Source: Protea cynaroides
Lineage: Eukaryota > Streptophyta > Magnoliopsida > Proteales > Proteaceae
DNA: 64,000 bases
Direction: 5' to 3'
Assembly (NCBI GenBank): GCA_028583415.1
Contig: CM053269.1
Location: forward strand, 79,351,567-79,415,566
In this document: positions 44,001 through 56,217 of the stretch, one piece after another
How positions within the stretch are numbered: the stretch's first letter is position 1
Layout of the letters: each line of letters begins with the position of its first letter
Program-made: the position numbers and the translations under genes
Notes under the pieces: model-generated
Told to the model about the DNA's origin: nothing
What the model saw: only the letters and a program-made list of their open reading frames with translations
Database searches by the model: none

Positions 44001-46957
44001 TCTCTTCTGTTTACTTAGTCTTTGTACTTCTTAAAGCCCCCTGATTACTTGAACCTACCTATTGTTTCCGTTCTCATCATGGAACTTTACTTTTGTGGTG
44101 CAGCCTTCCTTCTCTTTCATAACACACCGGTGTGTTGATTTTTTCTCGTGTAAAAGAATTTCTCTCCTATATATCATTTAAGAAATTATTCAATGGTCTG
44201 GAAAAGTTGCAAGAATTCCTAAAGTCAATTACCATTTGTAAAAGGAAGAATCTGTTTTCTTTATCTTTTATGTGAGAAAAATGTTATTCTCTCTACCCAC
44301 ACCATACAATAAAAAGCAAAGTGGCCCAAACAATGTTATTCATTGTTCAATCCTATTGGTCGAGGATACCAATATGTCATAACAAAATCACTATGCTAAC
44401 ATAGAGCCTTCAAAATGACAAAAATAATTAGAAAAATGGATGATTAAAATTCACATAGATAAATATGTGGTTACTAGTAAGATTGAGGCTCAATTATGTA
44501 CTCCATTTCAGCCTCCTCCCCCTCCCCTTTCTACATTTTTTTTTTCTGTATTAGTTAAGTCTTAAGTGTGATGCATATCACCTCATAATATTTATACCGA
44601 TGCACATGCTTCTCATTTTTTTTAAAGTGGATGACAGATGAATACAGGCATCCTGCATTGCTTCTTGTTGATGGAGTCTCCTCAATATGTGCTCTTGATT
44701 TCCGTATGGATGAGTGGGGAATAGATGTAGCTTTAACAGGGTCTCAGAAAGCTCTTTCCCTTCCCACTGGGATGGGCATTGTTTGTGCTAGCCCTAAGGC
44801 AATTGAGGCATCAAAGACGGCCAAATCAGTACGGGTATTCTTTGACTGGAAGGACTACCTCAAATTCTATAAAATGGGAACCTTCTGGCCATACACCCCT
44901 TCCATCCAACTCTTGTATGGGCTGCGAGCTGCTCTGGATCTCATTTTTGAGGAAGGACTTGATAATGTAATTGAAAGGCACAGTCGACTGGGAAAAGCAA
45001 CAAGGCAAGCTAGTCTGGTTTCTTTTGTAAACCCATCTAGAAATCTATTTTTTCTCTCTTCTATTTGATCTACTTGGAAGGGTGGAGGTCGTACTCTTAC
45101 AAATTTGACATGCAGGCTTGCTGTTGAGGCATGGGGTTTAAAGAATTGTACACAAAAGGACGAGTGGTTTAGTGACACAGTCACTGCAGTGGTTGTTCCA
45201 CCTTACATTGACAGTTCAGAAATTGTTAGAAGGGCATGGCAGCGATACAATTTAAGCTTAGGCCTCGGCCTGAATAAAGTAGCTGGAAAGGTTTTCAGAA
45301 TAGGGCATCTTGGTCACTTGAATGAGGTATGGTTCTGTTCTTGCTGAACTAGTTAAAAGTTTCTACCTCCCCTCCCCTTTTTTTTTATGCCTCCAGTCCC
45401 TTTGATGGAATGGCTTTTAGTATGATCCTCCAGTTTATTACTTCAAGTAGTAAGTAAAAGTAATATCTCAATAGGAAGTAGAAATAAAGCAAGCGTGTTA
45501 ATTTACTGAACCCTTTTTGTTAGCATGATGCTTTAAATAATAACTTCCCTGTAGCCACTATATATTTTTCTGTCTTGGCTTACAATGTAATTCTCTTACT
45601 ATGCCTATTGTTTCTGGTATTGTTTCTGGTGGGATTTGCATCTATAATTTTAGGACCTTTTGCTTGAGTCACATTTATGGTTAAGGCTGCAACAGAGTCA
45701 GGTTGGGGTAGGCTTTTTAAAACCCCAGCCAACCCTATGTCCCCTTAGTTGGGCCAGGCCCGGCCCTGACTTAGGGCCTGAAAAATCCAACCCTGACCCT
45801 CCCTCAGGGTCAGGCCTAGCTGACCTTTATTGACTCTGACCACGGGGAGGGGGAAGGGAGATCCATGGGCTGGGTCAGGTGGAGAAGATGAAGAAGAAAG
45901 AACAGGAGGAGAAGAAAAGAAATAAGAAAGTACAGCAGGAGAAGAAGACAGAGTTGGGCTGGGCCGGGGCGTCAACTCTGGCCTGGCCAGGCCTTGACTC
46001 AGGGCCGAAATTCCTAGCCCTTACCCGCCCTCAGGGCCAGTATCTCAGCCCAGGCACCTGGGGGGAGAGAAAAGGGGGGGGGGGTGAGTGGTTTTGGCCC
46101 GACTGGGCCAAATTTGCACCCCTATAAATTATGGTAACAAAGAAATGAGTTCAATATTATCAAGTATGCTAATGAAGGATATGCAGTATTTCATTCCTTT
46201 TTTAATTAAATTTTTTTTGGGGCCACATTGCATCTAATGCAATGAAAGGGAAAGTTATTGATCTATTGGATGGTTAGGACCTTAAACTTGTGCTCATCTT
46301 TTCATTATATACTTCAAGAGTTGGGCTACTGATTGAATGGTCTTCTCTTACCTACATATGTGTTGTATGGATGACTAGTTAGATGAATTATAAAATTGTC
46401 ACTCAACTGATCAGTTACACCTATGGAGAAGTAAATAAAGAAATGAACACATGCATGCTTATCTCCAAAATTTAGCTGAAGTTGAGGTTTTTGGTTAATT
46501 ACTCAAAAGCTTAAGGATCATGTAGTTCCACTTGGGAAGTTCCTTCTCTGGAATGTAAATAGTTTCCTCACTGGATCTCTGATTGGCATATGAAGGCTGG
46601 TTTGGATAAGTTTGCTTCTAAGAAACTCTGGTTTGGAGGCTAATTACTTTTATCTGGTTGAAGTGATAGCTGGTGTAATGGAATAATAGATGCCGGCAAA
46701 AATTTCTTTCGTGGATTGTTTATTCCCTTCTGTTAATGCAACGAATTAGATACTCATCCAATGGATATAGTTAGTTTGTGGGCCTGAAAGCAAAATTTTG
46801 TTCTCCATGATCTTTGCAGCTGCAATTGATGGGTTGTCTGGCTGGCGTGGAGATGATTCTCAAGGACGTGGGATACCCTGTTAAGCTGGGAAGTGGAGTG
46901 GCAGCAGCTTCGGCATATCTGCAAAACAACATTCCTATGATCCCTTCCAGGATTTGA
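41097..46957 (+). CDS. AGT1: Serine:glyoxylate aminotransferase, peroxisomal (five exons)
   Basis: A PLP-dependent class V aminotransferase of leaf peroxisomes. In photorespiration it converts serine plus glyoxylate to hydroxypyruvate plus glycine. Exons: 41097-41301, 42529-42813, 44638-45004, 45116-45326, 46820-46957. Total 1206 nt, 401 residues, the same length as Arabidopsis AGT1 and nearly identical along it. Visible landmarks: N-terminus HLFVPGPVNIPEPVIRAM; phosphate-binding TTGTGAWESAL (about 67-77, spanning intron 1); DGVSS with Asp175; TGSQKALSLPTGMG with the PLP lysine Lys201; Pro251, the residue changed in the Arabidopsis sat mutant; C-terminal Ser-Arg-Ile, a type 1 peroxisomal signal. 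Splice phases are 1, 1, 2 and 0. Introns 1, 2 and 4 are GT-AG; intron 3 is GC-AG. There are no stops or frameshifts, so it should be functional. Intron 4 carries a MITE. Confidence 0.97.
42209..42227 (+). repeat. C homopolymer in AGT1 intron 1
   Basis: Run of about 15 C followed by A-rich sequence. The length is prone to sequencing error. Confidence 0.85.
45005..45115 (+). other. AGT1: AGT1 intron 3 with a GC-AG boundary
   Basis: The donor reads ACAAG|GCAAGC and the acceptor GACATGCAG|GCTTGC. Joining 45004 to 45116 restores KATR-LAVEAWG in frame. No GT donor nearby gives the conserved protein. AG|GCAAG is the known strong consensus for GC-AG introns of the major spliceosome. The intron is 111 bp, and reading through it gives a stop after QASLVSFVNPSRNLFFLSSI. 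Confidence 0.9.
45682..46127. mobile_element. hAT-like MITE in AGT1 intron 4
   Basis: About 446 bp, much more GC-rich than the flanking intron. The ends are TAAGGCTGCAAC on the left and the complement of TATAGGGGTGCAAATTTGG on the right, like plant hAT termini (TAGGGGTG). Flanking 8-mers are TTTATGGT (45674-45681) and ATTATGGT (46128-46135), with one mismatch. The inside has repeated GGCCAGGCC/CAGGGTCAGG words and a purine stretch. Confidence 0.6.
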
Positions 46958-47805
46958 TTTCCATCTGCCTGTGCAGCTACATTGTCTTCTACTGTGTTCT
47001 CTTGAAACTTGTATAAAAAGGATAAACCCCCTACACTCTCTTGAGGGAAGACTCACCTAGAATCCCCAACTTAATACATATTTGTGTTGAATTAAATGTT
47101 ATATTTTTATATGAAGTTGTGTTCTGTTTTTTTTAGTCCCTCACTTTGATGTCTGAGATGGTTCTAAGTGTGTGGCCCAAATGTATGCAAATCTCTTACA
47201 TAAAATGTTAAAACAAATCTCTTATCTGTGAGAGTGAAAAAGAAGAAATCATGTTAGTGTTGTTATTTTGCAGACTTGATCTCTCGGTGGGCAGAAGCAG
47301 CTCTTGTGTAGCTGAGATAGGTCTCCTGTATTATGACAATACAAATTGACATCCATGCATCAATGAATACAGAAAATGATTATAGTGATCAATTGATAAT
47401 CTTTACAGGTATAAATTGGAAAACTAGCCATAGGCCCTTTCTTTTTTCTTTTCTTTTTTTAAACGTTTCTCTTGTTTGGATTTTGGTCCATTGGGCTGAT
47501 TTGATTTGGTCTTATCAGTCGGTCCACTCTGGTTTCTGTTTCATCAGTTTGTAAAAAAAAAAAAAGCCCAATTATGGATGAATAGCATTTCAATCTGTCA
47601 GATTGATTTGGTTCAATTTTCAGTTTGGGTTCAATTTTGACACCCTTTGCATTCGGATAAAACCCTTGTACACGAAGAAATCCATCCAACTTCAGCAGGA
47701 ATGCTACTTTATTCAAATCAAATGGGTTCTATAATCTTATATATGGTAGTGAGAGGAATTCATTAAGCTAATCTCAAATAGTATCCTAATTTATCGTATT
47801 CTAGC
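46958..47805 (+). other. AGT1 3' UTR and downstream DNA
   Basis: The first 130-150 bases are the likely 3' UTR. AT-rich possible polyadenylation signals (TTAATACATATTTG, GAATTAAATG) lie at about 47068-47095, but no canonical AATAAA. 47420-47740 is T-rich with GGTTCAATTTT words, possibly an old transposon. No further gene seen. Confidence 0.4.
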
Positions 47806-48159
47806 AGTTTTGTTTGGTTGTAAAGGGAATTGAAGGAAAGGAAAGTGAAATTTTTATACTTTTAAATGAAAACTTTTGTAATGATCACAACACATGCTAT
47901 CACATTACTATCTAACTAGTTCTAAATTATTTCACATTTAGTTATTAACTTACACTTCACTTTGCAGCCAAATCCGTTCCATTTAAAAAGGAAAATAAAT
48001 TTTATATTTTTATAAGCATTATTAGTAAATATGTTAAGAAAAGAAAAATAAATTTTATATCTTATACAATCATATGTGTTACCATTATAAAAGTTTCCAT
48101 TTAAAATATAAAAAGTTCACTTTTCTTCCCCTTCAATTCCCCTTCAACCAAACAAAGCC
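47806..48159. mobile_element. Tourist-like MITE, related to 11812 and 61826
   Basis: Left AGTTTTGTTTGGTTGTAAAG and right CAACCAAACAAAGCC are inverted repeats. The flanks are AGC on both sides rather than TTA. The interior shares GTGAAATTTTTA, AACTTTTGTAATGATCACAA and CATGCTATCA with the copy at 61826. Confidence 0.7.
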
Positions 48160-48162
48160 AGC

Positions 48163-49076
48163 AAGAATCTCTTTATGAACTCATAATTCAATATATAATG
48201 CCCTCGTTTGAGAGACTACCCCATTCTGATTCCTTGAGTCTCTTAAGATTCATCACTGCTTATGTCTAGAAATTGGTTTAATCCTATTTAAAATCAGTTT
48301 ATCCAAAACCAAGAGAATTTAATATCGATTTGGCCATTATTTTGGATTCTAGGGGAAAAAAAAGGGGTTCAGTTAAATGTCACTAACGTAGGGACCAAAT
48401 TAATTTGGTGTCATCATTTTCTTTCAATGCACACTCATTGGACAATCACCAAAATCATAATATAAGGAGTTAATAGATTTGGTATTTCAGTGGAGGAACG
48501 GTTCACACTTGATGGCAAGGCTAGTTGTCCCCTACCAAGGTGACAACTAGCTTTTCACAAAAAAAAAAAAGGACAATGCATCCTTTTTAATAGCATTCAT
48601 CTAGTCCAATGAATGGTTTACATCTTTTTAAAAATCCATTTTCACATGCTTCAAGAGATACGATAAATCTCTCAAAAACTGGGGACACATTGATATCATT
48701 CCTCTCTTGGGGTTATAATTTGGATACAGTTCCTAGGTTCTTCTATCTTAACAATTCACCATTCTTAGGCAATCGTACGTAGAACTTAAACTTTTCTCAT
48801 TCTCTTGTTTAGCAATCCTGCGTGCCATATACAACTGCTTGGGAAGTGGGTTCATGTTATATTTTGTAGTCAAAGCTGAATGCATACTGCTGGTCAAGAT
48901 CATCCCTTAACGTGGAAACAAACTTACCAGCTATCCATGTCGATGTGGCATTCGAATTCTTTTAGATTTTAATACATGTACGCCCAGATTTATATGACTC
49001 CACCATAACTAATCCCATTTGTGGTTGGTGAAGTATGGATTCATCAACATACTAGGATACCCATTGATGGTATATT
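48163..49076. other. Unassigned DNA
   Basis: No gene or clear repeat seen. A small hairpin lies at 48515-48550 (CAAGGCTAGTTGTC / GACAACTAGC). Confidence 0.3.
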
Positions 49077-49945
49077 TGTTGTGTTGTATCTATTATTTTG
49101 CTAGGTCCACATAGTTATTGGAGTTGTATTTATATTTAAGTTTGGATCAATTATATGTACAGGAATTAATTTATAATTGTATGGGATTATGATTTTTAGG
49201 ATGCCTATATATTGTCACTCTTAGGAAAACCTTAGGTAAGGTCTGAGCAAAAAGAGATAGAACATTTTGTCAGGTGGAGAGAGGTATAAAGTTTTCTTGG
49301 GAATAAATAAATTCTCTTCTTTTTTTTTTTTCTGAGTAAAAATAGGCATTCCGTGTTGAGTGCTAAATCACAGTAAATTCTGTGTTTTTTGTGTTTGCTC
49401 GATCCTCGTTTTTTCTCTTTTGTTTGCACTTTCATCCTTAACAAGTGGTATCAGAACAAAGTTTGGCTAGATGGGGTGATGGCTATATCGGTTTGGATGT
49501 AGCAGTTTGGCAAAGATAATAGACAAGTTTGTAAAATCAACATCAATGGGTTCTTTTTCAAGGTGGCTTGCAGAATTCAAGCCAGTTGGAGATTTATTGG
49601 GTTGTGTCTTGTATTCTAGGGTCCATACAATTATTAGAGTTGTATTTGTATTTGGGCTTAAGTCAATTACTTGTACAAAGATTTATTTGAAATTGTGTAG
49701 GTTTAGGGTTTCTAGGGTGCCTATAAATTGTCTCTATTGGGAAAACCCTAGATAAGGTCTAAGCAAAGAGAACACTTTATCAGGTGGAGAGGGATGTAGA
49801 GTTTTTTTGGGAATTAAGAAATTATCTATTTCTCTGGGTGGAGGTTGGCATTTCATGTTGGGGTGTTGAACCACGATAAACCCTGTGTTTGTGTGTTTAC
49901 TCGATCTTTGTTTTTTCTCTCTTATTTGCACTTTCATCCCTAACA
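49077..49945 (+). mobile_element. Miniature LTR retrotransposon (TRIM-like), derivative of the 7514-11509 family
   Basis: The 5' LTR 49077-49443 and the 3' LTR 49595-49945 match the 351-bp LTRs of the 7514 element in order (TTGGAGTTGTATTT, AAAACCCTAG, GTGTTGAACCACG, CATCCCTAACA). PBS TGGTATCAGAAC at 49446. The 151-bp interior matches only the last part of that element's interior (GGCTATAT.GGTTTAGGTG, TCAAG.TGGCTTGCAGAAT), so about 1.6 kb has been lost. A possible duplication TATAT lies one base outside each end (49071-49075, 49947-49951). Confidence 0.8.
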
Positions 49946-50150
49946 TTATATAGTTGTCAGATTATCACTTATATCAACTTCATAAACATATAAATACATG
50001 GATTTGGCCCCCTCGGTAGTTCCTTTATGAAACGAAAAATATATTCAGCACATCATTATGACACTTAATTTGCATTTCTTCATTACCATTAGGCAATAAG
50101 AATTTAATAGGGAAACTCAATGTTTTTCCTTATGTATATGTGTTACAACA

Positions 50151-50417
50151 GATTCAAATCATCTCCTCCCTGTACTTCAGGGAGGAGGCAGACGCCCGTC
50201 GGATGGTCGACACGTGGCTCTCGGAAAAATCCAAGCCCCACATTCGAGCCGACACCCAGCTGACAAGCAGAGCCGACACCCAGCAGACAAGCCTAACCGA
50301 CAGGGGGTGTCGGCTCGAACGTGGGGCTCGGATTTTCCCGAGAGCCACTTATCGACCATCCAACGGGGGCATCTCCCTCCTCCCTGAAGTACAAGGAGGA
50401 GACGATTCGGATCCGTA
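50151..50417. mobile_element. Foldback element copy (267 bp) with long stem
   Basis: Ends GATTCAAATCATCTCCTCC and the complement of GGATCCGAATCGTCTCC, 8-bp duplication TTACAACA (50143-50150, 50418-50425). The arms pair over about 100 bases (for example GAGCCCCACGTTCGAGCCG on the right against its near complement on the left). Each terminus carries its own small palindrome (CTCCCTGTACTTCAGGGAG on the left). The three frames over it are translations of the palindrome. Confidence 0.8.
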
Positions 50418-50425
50418 TTACAACA

Positions 50426-50592
50426 TCAGATTAGCTAGAACTGTTGCCATGTAGAGGAACAACACAGCGTTTGAAAATCATTACTCTTGAGGATTACGTG
50501 TGAGGCACAGTTGGACATCTTAGCTAGACATCTCTCTTAGCTATAAAATGGAAAAAGCGGGAAGAAGATATTCAATTTTCAAATATCTAATA

Positions 50593-50634
<42 letters not shown>

Positions 50635-51219
50635 ATCTCAGGAGGTTTCTACCCTTGTTTCCATTGAATTCAATCTTAATACAATTTCAATATCATTTAA
50701 TATTTCATTGTATTCATTCTTAATTCAAATTCGATACAATTTCATTGATCTGTTATATTTCAGTTTCAATATTACAAATTTTGGTTCTTTCATTACGATC
50801 GAAATGGCAGATGGAATTCGATTTAGAATGATCAATGAATCAATCAAGCTGTTCATGGAGACTTCTTATACTCAAGGACAACCACTCTATCTACTTCAAA
50901 CAACTCTAGCCGATTAGTAGCAAGCCTTCTTAGTTTTGGTCTTATGACTTACCGGAATGGACCAATGGTTGGAATAGGCACTTCGCCTGCATCAATTTCC
51001 TTCATGATTAGTCACAACTACAGGTACACAACCAAAAAATAGCCCTAGATCTGGAATTGCGAGAATGCAAGGATTCAAATGATCAATCCGTCTCGACCAT
51101 CCAAAATTTGATGGCACAGATCCCATGGGAAGGATTTTCAAAGCCGAGTAGTTCTTTACATATCACAATACGGCTGAGGAACAACGGATTTTAATTTTAA
51201 GCTTTTACATGGATGGTAT
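50426..51219 (+). pseudogene. Decayed 5' part of a Gypsy-type element (possible LTR remnant and gag start)
   Basis: Near the right end, one frame reads a segment like HPKFDGTDPMG and FKAEQFFTYHNTAEEQR, then SFYMDG, the hallmark start of the plant Ty3/Gypsy gag core, with stops in between. It is interrupted at 51219 by a solo LTR and resumes at 56571. ATGGCAGATGG at 50803 may be the gag start (38 codons open). Upstream are AGCTATAAAATGG (about 50537, TATA-like) and (CT)n at 50597-50632; LTR ends are not resolved. Confidence 0.55.
50597..50633 (+). repeat. (CT)n microsatellite
   Basis: About 18 CT units. Confidence 0.95.
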
Positions 51220-53080
51220 TGTTGGACTTTATGTTGTCATTGTTGGCAATTTGATAGATGTGATAGATTTGATGAGCATACAGTCATAGAAATGAGGAGA
51301 GAGAGTGTCTGTGCAGTGGCAAAGATGGAGCAACTTCGCATGTGTGTTCTACATGTGTTTCAGATGACTTGCAGCGAGTTGAATGGTATTCTACACTGAG
51401 TTTGATGAGAGAGACTGACTGTGGGCCCTACTGGTAGTGTGGCAGTGTTTCTATTGGTTTGGCAGTGTTTCTGAAGTGTTGCGACATCTTGAAGAATGAA
51501 ATAAAGAAAGAAGATGTAGAGAGAGAAGGAGGAGAGAGAAAGAAGAGAGAGGATGAGGAGAGAGAAAATCAGTGGGTGGGACCTACTGTGCCAAGGTGGC
51601 ATGCCACCATGGCAGCCAGCCTGGCCGAGGGCCGTGGCACCATAGGCAGCAACCACCACGTGGTCGAGGGCCAACCGTGGCACCACATGGCCAGCCGTGG
51701 CACCACATGGCAGCAGCATGTCCTGCATACGCAACATGGTGCCACAGCCGCAAGCCCACTGCCGCATGCCCATGTGCATGCCCCTAGCCGCTCCTCAGCA
51801 TGCATTTCACCTGTTTGACAAAATTCTAGAGAGAAAGTGAGCAAAAGGTTAGAGCGAGGACCTATCAGACATAAAATCGAGGTACAAGGTTCATAAATGA
51901 AAACCTTGGTTACAGAGGTCATTAAGAAGTTTCTCAGGGGCAATTTGGTCCATCTAGAAGAGAGAAGATACAAAATCGACAGCTCATATTGAGCCTCGGA
52001 GCCGAGATCCACATCTGATGGCCCAGAAAAATGCGGGATCACGTATATATGAGTCGGTAGCGTCAAATTCTATCGCGCGTCTTACCATTGGCCAGCCGCA
52101 AGTTTATAAGTTGATCCATGATGCATAAAGGAGAAGCTGTCATACGGCGTGACGCACATGTGGGACTTCAGTGAGACAGATCCGGATCTAACAGCCTATG
52201 ATTACTCCGAAGTTCACTGACGCGATTGATGTAGATCCAGCGGGTCATGTCTAATCCTACCTTTTTGAAGTTAATCCAGTGGCTACGATTAAAGATGCTC
52301 TGCGCAGCCAATGAAAGATCGACAACGTAGCGGCAGCTCGGCTATGGAGCGGCGCAGGTGCACGGAATTGTTTGGAAAGATTATCTTTCCTTATTTGTTA
52401 CTGGTCGAACTTCAAACTGCCATAACTTGGCCATTCGAGCTCCAAATCAGTCCGTTCAAGTTGCAGTTTCCATATTTTTGGCTCCTCTATTCATTGATCG
52501 CTGTTGGGAATCGAAAAAATGCTGAAAAAAATTAAAAGAGATTTTTAAAGGCAGAGAGAAAGATTTTTAGGGTTTCGTGCCCTATGGGAGTGATCTATCA
52601 CCAACTACCTCTTCTCTGTACATTAATGGAGTGCTAAATCCCTATGAGAGGTTAGTAGAGCTTTTATTTTTATATTCATGGTGATTATGGATTGTATGGA
52701 AGAGATTGAAAGCATGTGGATGAGGTGTGCTCTGTGAATCGATCTCTATCATCATTGAGGCTATTAGAGAGTACTTGAGGGCAGTGTGAAGCTTCAGTGA
52801 GATTGTTGGCCATTCGAAAGCATTGTTTGTGAGATTTTTCAGTTCCCTATCTATTTATACTTTCAATATATTGTATACTAGTGTAGGTGAAAATTATTGA
52901 ATACCTAGCTAGTGGGGGAAAAATTGTAAGACAATTCTATAAACCTAAAAATTATTATTTGCTTCCCTTGGGTGCGGATTAAGCGTGGTGTGTTCAGTGG
53001 GTGCTAGATACTGGCTGTTAAGCCTGAATCTTGGTGTTGGTATGCCCTCTTAGTTTTATGCTGGGATAACCTAGAGTTAG

Positions 53081-55570
53081 TGTAAGACCCGTATCGAACT
53101 AACCAGTCTTACCACCTTGTACTAGGTCTACCGATCATGGTCGAGCCAAATGGACCAAGTGCGTAAAAGAAATAGCAAAACCAGGTACTAAACTGACCCA
53201 AAAATAGTAAATTGGAGGACAGGGTAGCATACCTAGGTAGGCGGGGGTCGGCCCCCTCACTAAGAAGTCAGACCCCTGATTTTTAACTGGGGGTCGGACA
53301 ACTTAGGAACTGAGGGTCGACGGGATCTCCGACCCCCTCATCGACCCCCTGTTTGTCGATAGAAACTGCAAATAGGAAACTTTCCAAATTTTAATGGGAT
53401 TCCTTCCTAATCTCAATGTGACTTATTTTGGAAGATTCTACTCTATAAATAGGACGTCCCTAAGCCTCTTTCACTCCTTTTGAAACCCTAATTGAGAGTG
53501 AGAGAAAGAGAAGATAAGAAGAAGAGAAGGAAAGTTGGAGAAGAAGACCTAATTGAAGAATTCAGAGAAATCTCTGAATCTCAGCAAACCTAAGGTATGG
53601 GCACATTTCCATTAATGATCTAAGACCTTAGAATAGCTCATGAAGAGGGTATGATCTAGGAAAAACCCAAATCATACATCCATGGGAAGATTTCAATGAA
53701 ATCCATGGAGAAATCATGGTAGGCAAAGTAAGGAAGGAACCTAGAGTTCTAAGCCATAGAACAAGCCTAGAATGGATTGTGGAAGTAAGCCATAGGACCC
53801 AAACGTGAAAGAATGGACTATAGAATGAAATTCTCGACTCAACCCACGGGGGATCGCACGTGGGGTTGATTGGGAATCGACCCTACCAGACCACAGGATC
53901 GACCCCCAGTGTTCGGGAAGTCCAGGAAAGGGGTGGTCGCACCTAGGGTCGATGGAACATCCGACCCTGGCATCGACCCTACCCTGGGGGTCGTAGTAAA
54001 CTGCTACCCTATCTGCGACCCACCCTGTGACCCGTGCTTAAAAACAAGCTTAAAAGTGTCAGAATGACTTCTAACCAAAATCTATCGACTTGTTAGGTTT
54101 TTCTATTGATATAAAAGTGAGTTTTAAAGCTTGAAAGAGGATCAACACTCAAGTAAAGGTGAGGGAACAAGACCTAAACTAATTGGCTAATAATAAACTA
54201 TTTTTATTTTCTTGAGTCCAATGCCATGACTGATTCTATGCGTGTATATTTGTATTGTGCATTCAACATGTCATCCAATATTCCTGCTATTAATGTTTAT
54301 ACATATTTAATTCTATTTTGTTTATAACATGATGATGATGATGATGCTAGGAATAGACATGTGAATGTATGTGTGTGGTTAGTGTGCTTGATGCGAGTGG
54401 AGCATCAGGGGGGACGTGACATTGTGGTTCAGCCTGGTCACAAGACTCTAGCTCTATCTCTATTCAAGTCTTGTCCACTGACATCGTCGTATCGCCATTA
54501 CCTTAGCAGAACTATTACGTCGTAGGGTATCAGGAGAGGTGGTCTCGGACCGTGTAGTCTTCGACTCTGTCGGGGGGCCTTAGCTCTATCTCTATGGACG
54601 TATTGAGGGATGCTGGGGTGAGGCCTTAGGTACACTGTTTGACATTAGGATTGGTTAGTTGCGAGTCCAGTTTGCAAGCCCTCGCCAGCAGGGGCTTACG
54701 TGTTGGTATGGGTAGAGTATCAGGGGAAGTGTGATGCGGTGTGGTCCTAAGCACTTTAGCTCTATCTCTATTCCATAGTGGGTGCATGGGGGCGACAATA
54801 AACGTTAACCTTTGGGCGACTTCACACACTCGTGTATAGAGGTGAGGCGGCCACCGAATCTTTCTATAGTACATTGCAAACTTATAAACCAGACCCCAGA
54901 TATGAATTGAATTCATGCATATGTTTGTTGCATTGTTTTGTTTGCTCACTGAGCCGTGATGTGTGCTCACCCTTTCGACGTCGAATATTTTTAGTTGATG
55001 ATGCAGGTACCACGATGGAAGACTATATAAATGCTTCTGTGTACGGGCACGTCGCTGCGATGGAAGCTGAAGACTTAGTGGAAACGCATGACTCCTCATG
55101 CGAGTGTAACGCATGCGTTTTCAATTAGATTTTGATTTGAATTATTAGGCTGCGTTTGGTAACGTTCTCGCTTGTTCTTGTTCTAAACCGGAAGAGATGG
55201 TCTTTTTTTTGTTCTGTTTTGAAATAATGTTCTTTGGCTGTTCTTTTGGCCTTAAAACTGTTTGGCAAATATGTTCCAAAACTAGTTTGAAAACATTGTT
55301 CTAACTTGTTTGCTGTTTGGTAAAATTTGTTCTAGAACACTTTTTTTTCAAAGGATTCAAATATTACATAATTACTATTAAACCGATATCTTACCAAATT
55401 AATTAATATTAATGTCATTTAATTATAAATTGTACCTGTGGGTTGATGGAGATAAGTTGATCAATTAAACAAGAAAATTTTCCAAAAAATAAAAATAAAA
55501 TTCCATGCATCTAGAGCCGCAAACCTTTTTATTTTTGCAGACAAGAAAAATGGAGATGGAGGAGAAGTAA

Positions 55571-55613
<43 letters not shown>

Positions 55614-56217
55614 AGATGAGGGGAAAATAATTGTTGTGCTTGCAGAGAACGAACAAGGAAGATGTGCTTCTTTGTGTATGGAAGTAGGTAGAAAGGGTGT
55701 CAGGTTTTATCGGGCACAACTTAGTTTTTTGTTCTTTTCAAAATTGTTCTAGAACGTAAAAACATGGTAAACCATGTTCTGAAATTTTCGTTCTTAGATG
55801 TTCTTTTCATCCGGTTCGTTCTGTGAGAACAGAAGAACAAACCAAATTTGCCAAACAGTTTTTAGCTGTTCTTGGCTGTTCTGAACAGTTTTTCTGTTCT
55901 TTCAGAACGGAAGAACAAAAGAACTGTTCTTTGGGAGAGTTACCAAACGCAGCCTTAATGAAATGTAATTGATATTTTATTTACTTATGTCTCGGTTGAT
56001 ATAACATAATTTGATATTTTATTTATGATTATCACAGTTAGATTCCTGAGTTCATTTATTATTAAGACTTCCGCTATTGTGTATTTATTCTGATTATGGT
56101 TGTGGATGTGTATGGTTTTATTTCAACAGACACAGCCTATTAGAGATCCTGGTTGAACCGTTGATTTATTAGCGGTTCATCACACCGTTCTGAATGGTGT
56201 AGAATTGGGGTGTGACA
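53081..56217 (+). mobile_element. Solo Gypsy-type LTR (3137 bp) nested in the solo LTR at 51220
   Basis: TGTAAGACCCG ... GGGGTGTGACA, flanked by the exact 5-bp duplication GTTAG (53076-53080, 56218-56222). The first 1.9 kb matches the truncated copy at 5637-7508, including CTCTATAAATAGGACGTCCC (about 53442), a likely TATA box and start region. TGTAAGACCC...GTGTGACA ends are common in plant chromovirus/Tat Gypsy LTRs. A MITE is nested at 55148. Confidence 0.9.
55148..55954. mobile_element. Tourist-like MITE (807 bp) nested in the Gypsy solo LTR
   Basis: Left GGCTGCGTTTGGTAACGTTC and right ...GTTACCAAACGCAGCC are inverted repeats. TTA is duplicated at 55145-55147 and 55955-55957. The arms are rich in TTGTTCT/AGAACAA words. 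(GA)n lies at 55577-55606. Confidence 0.85.
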
